Assembly (NCBI RefSeq): GCF_002198715.1 | Contig: NZ_MWLK01000030.1 | Location: forward strand, 128,112-192,111 | DNA: 64,000 nucleotides | From: Rhodomicrobium sp. R_RK_3 | GTDB lineage: Bacteria; Pseudomonadota; Alphaproteobacteria; Rhizobiales; Rhodomicrobiaceae | Direction: 5' to 3' | In this document: piece by piece, positions 50,918 through 57,256 of the stretch | Layout of the letters: each line of letters starts with the position of its first letter | How positions within the stretch are numbered: the stretch's first letter is position 1 | Program-made: the position numbers and the translations under genes | Notes under the pieces: model-generated | The model's database searches: none | Told to the model about the DNA's origin: nothing | Seen by the model: only the letters and a program-made list of their open reading frames with translations

Positions 50918-51988
50918 TCAAACCACCCGCCGCGGCGTCGAGGTCGGGTCGAACGAGACCAGCGCCCGCGTCCCCTTATGGGTCGGGTCGTAGCTCATCT
51001 CGGCGCCCAGCTTCTGCGCCATGGCCTTGATGATGACCGTGCCGAGCCCGCCCGCCAACTGGCCGCCATTCAGGCCGACGCCGTCATCCTCGACGCTCAG
51101 CACGCCGCGATTGGGCTCGGTCATCTTCAGGCTGATGCGGATCGGGCCGTTGCCCTGCGGATAGGCGTGCTTGCGGGCGTTCAGCATCAGCTCGGTGAGG
51201 ATCACCCCGACGGCGACGGCGCGGTCGGGCTCGATCTCGATGGCCTCGGCTTCCAGCGAAAACTGGTTGGCGTCGGCGCTGTCGCCGGCCGCGCTCTGAA
51301 TGTCCTCGGCGAGCGCCTCGATATAGCGGTGCAGCGACACCGATTGCACATTCTGCGAGGTGTAGAGGCTGCGGTGGACCTTGGCGACGGCGAGCACGCG
51401 GTTATGCGCCTCGAGCAGCGCGTCCTTGACCTCGGGCGTCGCCGCCCTGGACTGGAACTGCAGCAGCGAGGCGATGAGCTGAAGGCTGTTGCTGACGCGG
51501 TGGTTGACCTCGCGCAGCAGGAGCGCGCGCTCGGCGGCGAGCGCCTTGTAGCGGTCGCGGGCGGCGGTGATTTCCTGTTCGGCGGCTTCCTTGGCCCGGC
51601 GCAATTGCGCCGACTGGACGCCGGCCTCGATATCGGCGCGCAAGAGCGGCAGGAACTCGCCCTGCACATCCTTGATGACGTAATCGGCCGCGCCCGCCTT
51701 CAGGGCGGCGACTGCGGTGCGGCTGTCCTGCGCGCCGGTCAGATAGATGACGGGCGGCGGGTCGGGCAGCTTGCCGATCTCGACAAGCACATGCAGCCCT
51801 TCCTGGTCGGGCAGATGATGGTCGAGCACGACGGCATCGATGCCGCCCGCGGCGATCCGCGTCAGGCCCGCTGTCCCGTCATGCGCGATCTCCGCGATAA
51901 AGCCGTGGCGCTCCAGATCCTTCCGGACCAGGCGGCTGAGCGCTTCATCGTCGTCGATGAACAGGACGCAAATGGCCGGTCGCTGCAT
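50918..51988 (-). CDS. Receiver-domain histidine kinase (REC-HisKA_2-HATPase)
   Basis: This 356-residue soluble protein has a receiver (about 5-120; phospho-Asp in AVVLDHHLPDQ, T in YLTGAQD), a helical linker, a HisKA_2 region with LREVNHRVSNSLQLIASLL (phospho-His near 163), and an HATPase (about 245-350; TELMLNARKHAYP). HisKA_2/HWE kinases are typical of the alphaproteobacterial general stress response (PhyK-like). Its start overlaps the stop of the preceding receiver gene (TAATG), so the three-gene operon is coupled. It could feed PhyR, encoded 4 kb away; this is inference. Confidence 0.88.
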   Translation of the reverse strand: MQRPAICVLFIDDDEALSRLVRKDLERHGFIAEIAHDGTAGLTRIAAGGIDAVVLDHHLPDQEGLHVLVEIGKLPDPPPVIYLTGAQDSRTAVAALKAGAADYVIKDVQGEFLPLLRADIEAGVQSAQLRRAKEAAEQEITAARDRYKALAAERALLLREVNHRVSNSLQLIASLLQFQSRAATPEVKDALLEAHNRVLAVAKVHRSLYTSQNVQSVSLHRYIEALAEDIQSAAGDSADANQFSLEAEAIEIEPDRAVAVGVILTELMLNARKHAYPQGNGPIRISLKMTEPNRGVLSVEDDGVGLNGGQLAGGLGTVIIKAMAQKLGAEMSYDPTHKGTRALVSFDPTSTPRRVV

Positions 51989-52407
51989 TAACTGGTCTCC
52001 GGCACCTGGATGACCTGGAAGAACAGGCCAAGCTGGCGGATCGCATTGGCGAAGTGATCGTATTCCACCGGCTTGGTGATGTACACGCTGCAGCCAAGTT
52101 CGTAGCAGCGCTCGATCTCCCGCTTATCATCGGTGGTGGTCAGAACGATGACGGGTGTGCGCTTCAGCGTATCATGGTCTTTCAGGCGCTGCAGAATATC
52201 GATGCCGGTGGTGTCGGGCAGATTGAGGTCGAGCAGGATGAGCAGCGCGCCCGCCTTGCCCGATTTGTCCAGGTAGTCCCAGGCGGCGTTGCCCGTCTCG
52301 AAGTGAACGATGGGGTTGGTGACGCCCGCCCGGATGATGTTTTTCTCGATCAAGCGGGCATGACCTTCGTCATCCTCGATCATGACGATGGTGACTGCGT
52401 TGTTCAT
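51988..52407 (-). CDS. Single-domain response regulator (CheY-like)
   Basis: This 139-residue receiver has the acidic pair EDDE, phospho-Asp in LILLDLNLPDTTG, T in VLTTTDD and K in YITKPVEYDHF. It has no output domain. Such receivers act as phosphate shuttles between a sensor and another kinase or phosphotransfer protein. ATG 52407 overlaps the CHASE3 kinase stop as ATGA; AGGA lies about 10 bases ahead. It is the middle member of the operon. Confidence 0.9.
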   Translation of the reverse strand: MNNAVTIVMIEDDEGHARLIEKNIIRAGVTNPIVHFETGNAAWDYLDKSGKAGALLILLDLNLPDTTGIDILQRLKDHDTLKRTPVIVLTTTDDKREIERCYELGCSVYITKPVEYDHFANAIRQLGLFFQVIQVPETS

Positions 52408-53945
52408 GCACCTATCCTTTTGCTTTGGTTGGGCAGCGTGCGCGGCAGTGTGACGCTGAAAACGCTGCCTTCACCGGGCGTTGAGTGGACGCTGATCGAG
52501 CCGCCGAGCCTGCGCACAAGCGCGCGCACATGGGCCAGCCCCATGCCCTCGCCCGGCTTGTCCTGGGTGCCAGCGCGACGAAATAGCTCAAAAATCCGTC
52601 CCTGGTCCCGAGGCGCGATGCCGCGCCCATTGTCCTTCACCTCGAAGGTGACCTTGCCGCCATGGGCGGCGCTCGTCACCCTGATCCGGCCCTTCTCGTC
52701 GTCGCGCAGATATTTCAGGGCATTGTCTACCAGATTGGAGAAGATCTGCTCGAGCGCCAGCCGGTCGGAGACGATGCTGGGCAAAGGCTCCAGCGCGATA
52801 TCGGCCTCGGCCTCCTGGGCCTGGTGCGCGATCGCCGAGCGAATGGTCTGGAACAGGTCGTTCATGTCGACGCGCTCGGGCTTCAGCGAGCGGTTGCCTT
52901 CGCGCGAGATGGTCAGCACGGCGTTGATCAGCCGGTCCATCTTGGTGATCGAGGCTTTGATGAAGCCGATGGCCTCGGTGAAATCCTCTTCCAGCGCCGC
53001 CTTGGTCGGCTGCGCGCCCGGGCCGCCGGGATGCGCCAGGGCGCCGTTGGCGCCGTTCGGTCCCGCGCCGTTGCCGGCATGGAATATCGCGCCTTTCAGC
53101 GTCTCCAGCTCGCTGGTGAAGCCCATGATGTTGACCAACGGCGAGCGCAGGTCGTGGCTGACGATATAGGCGAATTTCTGGATCTCTTCATTGGCGGCGG
53201 TCAGCTCGGCGGTGCGCGCGGCGACGGCGGCCTCGAGCTCGCTATTGGCATTGCGCAGCACGTTCTGCGCCTTGCGCATGGCCAGATTGGCGCGGTGGAT
53301 CATCATCAGCGAAACGCCGCCAAGCAGCACGATCAGCCCGACGGCGGCGATATTGGTGCCGAGCAGCCATTGCTCCTGGCTGCGCGATTGCGCGTATTGC
53401 TCGGCGCGGCTGTCGGCATTGGCCCGCTTGATCGCATAGACCGCGTCGCGGATGTTATCCATGATGCGCAGCCCTAGGCCCCCGCGCACCAGCCCGATGG
53501 CCTCGGCCGGCTTGCCGGCATCGAACAGCCGGATGCTCTCGGCCAGTTCATTGCGCTTGGCCTGGATCAGCGGCTTCAGCTTGCCCAGCCGCTCCACCTG
53601 CGCCGGAATGCCGCCGATGGCGGCTTCGATATTGGTCAGCTTCTCGTCGACGCGCGGCAGCGTCTCCCGGTAGGGGGTGAGAAATTCGGCGTCGCCGGTC
53701 AGGATATAGCCGCGCTGGCCGCTTTCGAGCCGGCGCATATCGGCGAGGAGCTGGTCGAGTTGGGCCTCGGTCTCGACGGTGGCGAGCAGCCGGTCGCGGT
53801 CGCCCTGCGTGCGCTCGAGCAGGGCGATCGACACCAGCGCGATCAGAATCAGAACGGCGAAGGCCGCTCCCAGCAGGAACGGCGCCTTCGGCAGATCCGC
53901 CATTTGCAGGCGGTTTATGTATTTCGAGATCCAGTCAGGACGCAT
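52404..53945 (-). CDS. CHASE3 sensor histidine kinase
   Basis: This 513-residue membrane kinase has TM1 (about 22-43), periplasmic CHASE3 (about 45-185, with ESGQRGYILTGDAEFL), TM2 (about 192-213), HisKA (FAYIVSHDLRSPLVNIMGF, phospho-His near 265) and HATPase (about 385-500; NLVDNALKYL, DNGRGIAPRDQGRIFELF, GMGLAHV). A Gly/Asn-Pro-rich insertion (GNGAGPNGANGALAHPGGPG) interrupts HisKA. The sensed signal is unknown. It leads the operon with the receiver and REC-HisKA_2 genes; the start is uncertain (ATG 53945 or 53903), as no clear ribosome site is seen. Confidence 0.88.
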   Translation of the reverse strand: MRPDWISKYINRLQMADLPKAPFLLGAAFAVLILIALVSIALLERTQGDRDRLLATVETEAQLDQLLADMRRLESGQRGYILTGDAEFLTPYRETLPRVDEKLTNIEAAIGGIPAQVERLGKLKPLIQAKRNELAESIRLFDAGKPAEAIGLVRGGLGLRIMDNIRDAVYAIKRANADSRAEQYAQSRSQEQWLLGTNIAAVGLIVLLGGVSLMMIHRANLAMRKAQNVLRNANSELEAAVAARTAELTAANEEIQKFAYIVSHDLRSPLVNIMGFTSELETLKGAIFHAGNGAGPNGANGALAHPGGPGAQPTKAALEEDFTEAIGFIKASITKMDRLINAVLTISREGNRSLKPERVDMNDLFQTIRSAIAHQAQEAEADIALEPLPSIVSDRLALEQIFSNLVDNALKYLRDDEKGRIRVTSAAHGGKVTFEVKDNGRGIAPRDQGRIFELFRRAGTQDKPGEGMGLAHVRALVRRLGGSISVHSTPGEGSVFSVTLPRTLPNQSKRIGA

Positions 53946-53970
53946 GTTCGCTACAGAAATAAGTTCACCC

Positions 53971-53993
53971 CGAGGTCAGCCATGCCGACCTCG
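53971..53993. terminator. Hairpin CGAGGTC-N9-GACCTCG
   Basis: A perfect 7-bp stem with a nine-base loop lies between the PRC-barrel gene and the CHASE3 kinase gene, 26 bases upstream of the kinase ATG. It has no T tract on either strand, so it could be a weak terminator for the PRC-barrel transcript or an operator/leader structure for the kinase operon. Confidence 0.45.
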
Positions 53994-54046
53994 AGGCTGC
54001 ATATCCGTGTTCAGATGGTTTGCAAAGCGCAAAATCGGAACAAGAT

Positions 54047-54559
54047 TTACTGGCGCTGCGGTGCCGCGGCGGGTTCTTCCTTGCGGTATTCGTCGATCTT
54101 CTTGACGGCCTGGTCCTTCAGCTCGACGGCCTTTTCGGAAGCCTGCGCGGCGACCTCACCGGCCTTTTCGCGGACCTTGTCCATGGCGGTCTGCTCGGTC
54201 AGCTTGAAGTCGGGAGCGGCTTGCAGGGCTTCCTTGCTGAGCGGCACCAGGATCTCGCGGGCTCCGTCCTTTTCGCCATAGGTGACGGCTTCGAAGGGCA
54301 GCGCGACGTTCTTCTGGCCGAGGCCGAGGAAGCCGCCGACGCCGATGACGACGGTGGTGATCTTGCCGCCGCGATCGAACAGCACATCGTTGATCGCGCC
54401 GATCTTTTCGCCGGTCGAATTGGTGATTGGCTGGCCGATATAATTGAATGCGCGCCACTCACCCGGGGCCTGTTCGGTCTTGAAGGCCGTCGCCGCGGTC
54501 TGCGCGACAACCGGCGTCGCGAGGGCAACGAAGAGGGCTGCGAAAAGCGTCTTGTTCAT
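54047..54559 (-). CDS. Exported PRC-barrel domain protein
   Basis: This 170-residue protein has a signal peptide (MNKTLFAALFVALATPVVAQ/TAA), a PRC-barrel domain (about 35-120; FNYIGQPITNSTGEKIGAINDVLFDRGGKITTVVIGV) and a charged alpha-helical tail (about 125-165, KVREKAGEVAAQASEKAVELKDQAVKKIDEY). Alphaproteobacterial periplasmic PRC-barrel proteins of this type are often stress-induced. AGGAC precedes the ATG. The 5' leader contains a five-copy CTGA repeat, so its level could vary. It lies between the stress genes and the phosphorelay. Confidence 0.85.
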   Translation of the reverse strand: MNKTLFAALFVALATPVVAQTAATAFKTEQAPGEWRAFNYIGQPITNSTGEKIGAINDVLFDRGGKITTVVIGVGGFLGLGQKNVALPFEAVTYGEKDGAREILVPLSKEALQAAPDFKLTEQTAMDKVREKAGEVAAQASEKAVELKDQAVKKIDEYRKEEPAAAPQRQ

Positions 54560-54575
54560 TGTGATCGTCCTTTAA

Positions 54576-54595
54576 TCAGTCAGTCAGTCAGTCAG
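54576..54595 (-). repeat. Tetranucleotide repeat (CTGA)5 in the leader of the PRC-barrel gene
   Basis: TCAG on the plus strand (CTGA on the coding strand) occurs five times in perfect tandem, 17 bases before the ATG. Perfect simple repeats of this kind are prone to slippage and, in a leader, could alter spacing or RNA structure. Confidence 0.8.
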
Positions 54596-54652
54596 ATGGA
54601 TGACAACCCAATTTCGGCGGCGCTAAATTGAGGTGTTCGGAGAAAGATGACA

Positions 54653-54680
54653 AGGGCGGCCACCGCGAAGTACCCGCCCT
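54653..54680 (+). terminator. Hairpin AGGGCGG-N14-CCGCCCT followed by TTTTT on the plus strand
   Basis: A 7-bp stem is followed by a T run on the plus strand and preceded by A's, so it may act in both directions. It separates the CsbD gene (ending at 54726) from the promoter of the PRC-barrel gene. Confidence 0.5.
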
Positions 54681-54725
54681 TTTTCGTCAATTTAGCTGCG
54701 GGCGGATGAACACCCGCCGAACGCT

Positions 54726-54926
54726 TTAAGCGGTTTTGTCGAGCCAGTGGTCGACCTCGGTGCGAACCTGGTCGCGCGCCTTGCCGTAGCGCTCCTGGAT
54801 CTTGCCTTCGAGCTGGTCACGCTGGCCGTTGATTTGGTCGATCTCGTCGTCGGTGAGCTTGCCCCACTGCTCTTTGACCTGACCCTTGAACTGTTTCCAG
54901 TTGCCTTCGATACGGTTCCAGTCCAT
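54726..54926 (-). CDS. CsbD family stress protein
   Basis: This 66-residue protein is typical of the CsbD family (MDWNRIEGNWKQFKGQVKEQWGKLTDDEIDQI, then GKIQERYGKARDQ), small hydrophilic helical proteins induced by general stress in many bacteria; their mechanism is unclear. GAAGGAGG lies 6 bases before the ATG. It follows the DUF1328 gene by 64 bases on the same strand and could share its EcfG-type promoter. Confidence 0.92.
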   Translation of the reverse strand: MDWNRIEGNWKQFKGQVKEQWGKLTDDEIDQINGQRDQLEGKIQERYGKARDQVRTEVDHWLDKTA

Positions 54927-54990
54927 CCGAAACCTCCTTCTTGCATGATTGATATAAATGTCATCCGGGCGGCGCGGGCGCTGCAGGGGC

Positions 54991-55164
54991 CTAGCCCCTG
55001 CGCACCACGCTGCCGATCAGCGAGACGACGAAAAGGATGATGAAGACCCAGAATAAGATCTGCGCACCTTGCATTGCGACGCCGGCGACCCCGCCGAACC
55101 CGATCGCGGCTGCGATCAGGGCAATGACGAGAAACACGATGGCGTAATGGAGCAGGCTTCCCAT
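54991..55164 (-). CDS. DUF1328 small membrane protein
   Basis: This 57-residue protein has two membrane helices ([20 protein letters not shown] and [20 protein letters not shown]) with the conserved GFGGVAGVA between them, matching DUF1328 (YtjA-like). Such proteins often accompany CsbD in stress loci. GGAGGAG lies 5-10 bases before ATG 55164; the longer frame is unsupported. Its stop codon sits inside an 8-bp hairpin (GCAGGGGC, CTA, GCCCCTGC; 54983-55001) that may end or process the transcript. An EcfG-like promoter lies 55-80 bases upstream. Confidence 0.9.
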   Translation of the reverse strand: MGSLLHYAIVFLVIALIAAAIGFGGVAGVAMQGAQILFWVFIILFVVSLIGSVVRRG

Positions 55165-55216
55165 GAATTTCTCCTCCGCTTTGAACGTGCCCGCTGAACG
55201 CACCGGGCAGCGATTA

Positions 55217-55241
55217 AATGCACGGCCACAGGGAGAGTTCC
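55217..55241 (-). promoter_or_regulatory. EcfG-type promoter GGAAC-N16-CATT upstream of the DUF1328 gene
   Basis: Read on the minus strand, GGAAC (55241-55237) is followed after 16 bases by CATT (55220-55217), close to the EcfG consensus GGAAC-N16/17-CGTT. A start near 55210 would give a 46-base leader. The regulon's sigma factor gene is encoded next door. Confidence 0.7.
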
Positions 55242-55303
55242 GAAGCGTAGGAAATTCGTTAACTGAGAATTGGGCGGGGCGTAGTTTTCGGCGGGGACTG
55301 CTT

Positions 55304-55831
55304 TCAGCTTGCGGCGGCGGACTTGGCCTGGGCGGTGTTCTGCGCGCCTTCCATGAGCGCTTCGAGACGGGCCCGGGCCCGGTTGACGCGGCTTTTCACC
55401 GTGCCGATCGGGCAGGCGCAGATCGCCGCGACCTCCTCATAGGACATGTTCTCCACCGTCACCAGGATGAGCGCCTCGCGCTGGTCCGGGGGCAGGTCGC
55501 CGAGCACGCGCATGACGTCGCCGAATTCGAGCGTCTTGTCCTGCGAGGCCTGGACGACGAATTGCGAGGAATCCATCGTGCGGGCATATTCGTTCTGGTG
55601 CTTCTGCTTGCGCAAACCGTTGTAGAAATTGTTGCGCAATATGGTGAACAGCCAGGCCTTGAGGTTGGTGCCTTCCTCGAAATTGGACAGGTTGTTCCAG
55701 GCCCGGATCAGCGTCTCCTGGACGAGATCGTCCGCCTCCGTCCGGTTGTGACAGAGCGAGATGGCGAAGGCGCGCAAGCTGGGGATCGATTTGATCAGAT
55801 CATCGCGCAAAGTGGCAGACGGGCCGGTCAT
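55304..55831 (-). CDS. ecfG: EcfG-type ECF sigma factor (general stress response)
   Basis: This 175-residue ECF sigma factor has region 2 (about 20-85; [34 protein letters not shown]) and region 4 (about 105-160; [41 protein letters not shown]). It matches EcfG of alphaproteobacteria, which is held by NepR until PhyR is phosphorylated. Its ATG overlaps the nepR stop, so the two are translationally coupled, the normal order. It is likely autoregulated in this family, although I found no clear EcfG promoter upstream of nepR. Confidence 0.93.
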   Translation of the reverse strand: MTGPSATLRDDLIKSIPSLRAFAISLCHNRTEADDLVQETLIRAWNNLSNFEEGTNLKAWLFTILRNNFYNGLRKQKHQNEYARTMDSSQFVVQASQDKTLEFGDVMRVLGDLPPDQREALILVTVENMSYEEVAAICACPIGTVKSRVNRARARLEALMEGAQNTAQAKSAAAS

Positions 55832-56070
55832 GATTTGTCCGCTTCCTTGCGTTCCAACTCATTCAGCAATTGCAGGAAGCGGTCCGGGATCGGCTCGTCG
55901 AGCAGCCCCTTGTAGAGCCCGCGCAATTGTGGACCGAGCACGGCCAGATCCGGTTCCGACGTGTCTTCTACGCCGCCTTCACCCGCGATTTCGCCATGCG
56001 TTGCCGCCTGGACCACCTCGTCGTCGGGCGTCAGCGGAACTTTCTCAGGCATCTTGTCTTTTTCACTCAT
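55828..56070 (-). CDS. nepR: NepR family anti-sigma factor
   Basis: This 80-residue acidic protein has the NepR core in its C-terminal half (LGPQLRGLYKGLLDEPIPDRFLQLLNELE), which wraps the sigma factor and is mimicked by the PhyR sigma-like domain. The N-terminal half is low-complexity and acidic, as usual. It is the first gene of nepR-ecfG, divergent from phyR 139 bases away. Confidence 0.93.
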   Translation of the reverse strand: MSEKDKMPEKVPLTPDDEVVQAATHGEIAGEGGVEDTSEPDLAVLGPQLRGLYKGLLDEPIPDRFLQLLNELERKEADKS

Positions 56071-56209
56071 TTTAACTCGCGGTTAAGATCGCCCCTTCCG
56101 GCCAAGCACGAAAGCCAGCCTCATGCAACACTTTTCACGTTGTGAGATCTGGTTTGCCTACTATAAAGGGAATCCGATTCAATCGCTCACGAAAAAGGAA
56201 TCGCCGCTC

Positions 56210-57016
56210 ATGCCGATTTCCCAGGAAATCGCACCGCACCTGCCCCATCTGAGGCGTTTCTCGCGTACGCTGTCGGGTTCGCAGGACAGCGGTGATGCCT
56301 ATGTTGTCGCCGTTCTGGAGGCGCTCGTCGCCGATCCTTCGATCTTTCCCGCCGATTTACCGGCGCGTCTCGGGCTGTATCAGATCTTCCTTAAGATGTG
56401 GAACTCGCTCGACGATGTCCATACCGTACTGAATTTCGATCCGGCCGAAAATGAGGCCGTCCATAGCATACAGACCATCACCCCGCTGCCTCGTCAGGCC
56501 TTCCTGCTGCTTAGCGTGGAAGGATTTTCGCCCGAGGAAATCGCCATTGTCCTCGGCGTCGATGTCGGCGGCGTCGCCGAGCTGATCGAGCAGGCGGACC
56601 AGGAAATCGCCGAGCAACTGCCGCAATCGGCCATTCTCATCATCGAGGACGAGCCGCTGACCGCCGCCAGCCTCCAGCTTCTGGTCGAAAGCCTCGGCCA
56701 CCGCGTTACCGGCATTGCCCGCACCCATCACGAGGCGGTCGAGCGGGTGAAGGAGGAGCAGCCCGAGCTGATCCTGTCGGATATCCAGCTCGAGGATGGC
56801 TCGTCCGGCGTCGAGGCGGTGAACGAAATCCTCGGCTCGCTCGACCTGCCGGTGATCTTCATCACCGGCCATCCCGAGCTGTTGCTGACCGGCGAACGGC
56901 CCGAACCGGCCTTTCTGATCGCCAAGCCTTTCGATCCGAAAACCGTCAAAGCGATCATCAGCCAGGCCCTGTTCTTCGATGTGAGAACGCACAAGGGCAA
57001 GGACGCGGCTGCTTAG
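56210..57016 (+). CDS. phyR: PhyR anti-anti-sigma response regulator
   Basis: This 268-residue protein has an EcfG-like N-terminal sigma-mimic domain (about 1-130, including TPLPRQAFLLLSVEGFSPEEIAIVLGV) and a C-terminal receiver (about 140-260; IIEDEPLTA, phospho-Asp in ILSDIQLEDG, T in FITGH, K in IAKPFD). When phosphorylated it captures NepR and frees EcfG. ATG 56210 has AAGGA 9 bases ahead; the extended frame is unsupported. A possible promoter with TTGTGA-N16-TATAAA lies at 56140-56167. Divergent from nepR-ecfG. Confidence 0.93.
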   Translation: MPISQEIAPHLPHLRRFSRTLSGSQDSGDAYVVAVLEALVADPSIFPADLPARLGLYQIFLKMWNSLDDVHTVLNFDPAENEAVHSIQTITPLPRQAFLLLSVEGFSPEEIAIVLGVDVGGVAELIEQADQEIAEQLPQSAILIIEDEPLTAASLQLLVESLGHRVTGIARTHHEAVERVKEEQPELILSDIQLEDGSSGVEAVNEILGSLDLPVIFITGHPELLLTGERPEPAFLIAKPFDPKTVKAIISQALFFDVRTHKGKDAAA

Positions 57017-57029
57017 CGCATCGAAAACT

Positions 57030-57056
57030 CCGGCCGCCTCGTAATGAGACGGCCGG
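57030..57056. terminator. Hairpin CCGGCCG-C-CTC / GAG-A-CGGCCGG
   Basis: A 10-pair stem with one internal mismatch and a five-base loop lies 14 bases after the phyR stop. No T run follows, but it is a plausible phyR terminator. The gap to the next gene (57057-57256) has no evident gene and should hold that gene's promoter. Confidence 0.55.
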
Positions 57057-57256
57057 CTACGTCGCCGCCTCGCTAAATTTTCTCATGTTCGCCGCCTGAC
57101 GGCCCAATTCAACACAATGTTCGCTGTGCGCTAAGCCTGCCAAATGTTTGGCGATGTCTTGCTGATTCCGGTGGAATTTGTTTCCCCCTGCTAACAAATT
57201 GTTGGGTTACGCTGCCTAAACTATGGCTATCGCCAGCGCGAACGGCCAAAGCGGAC

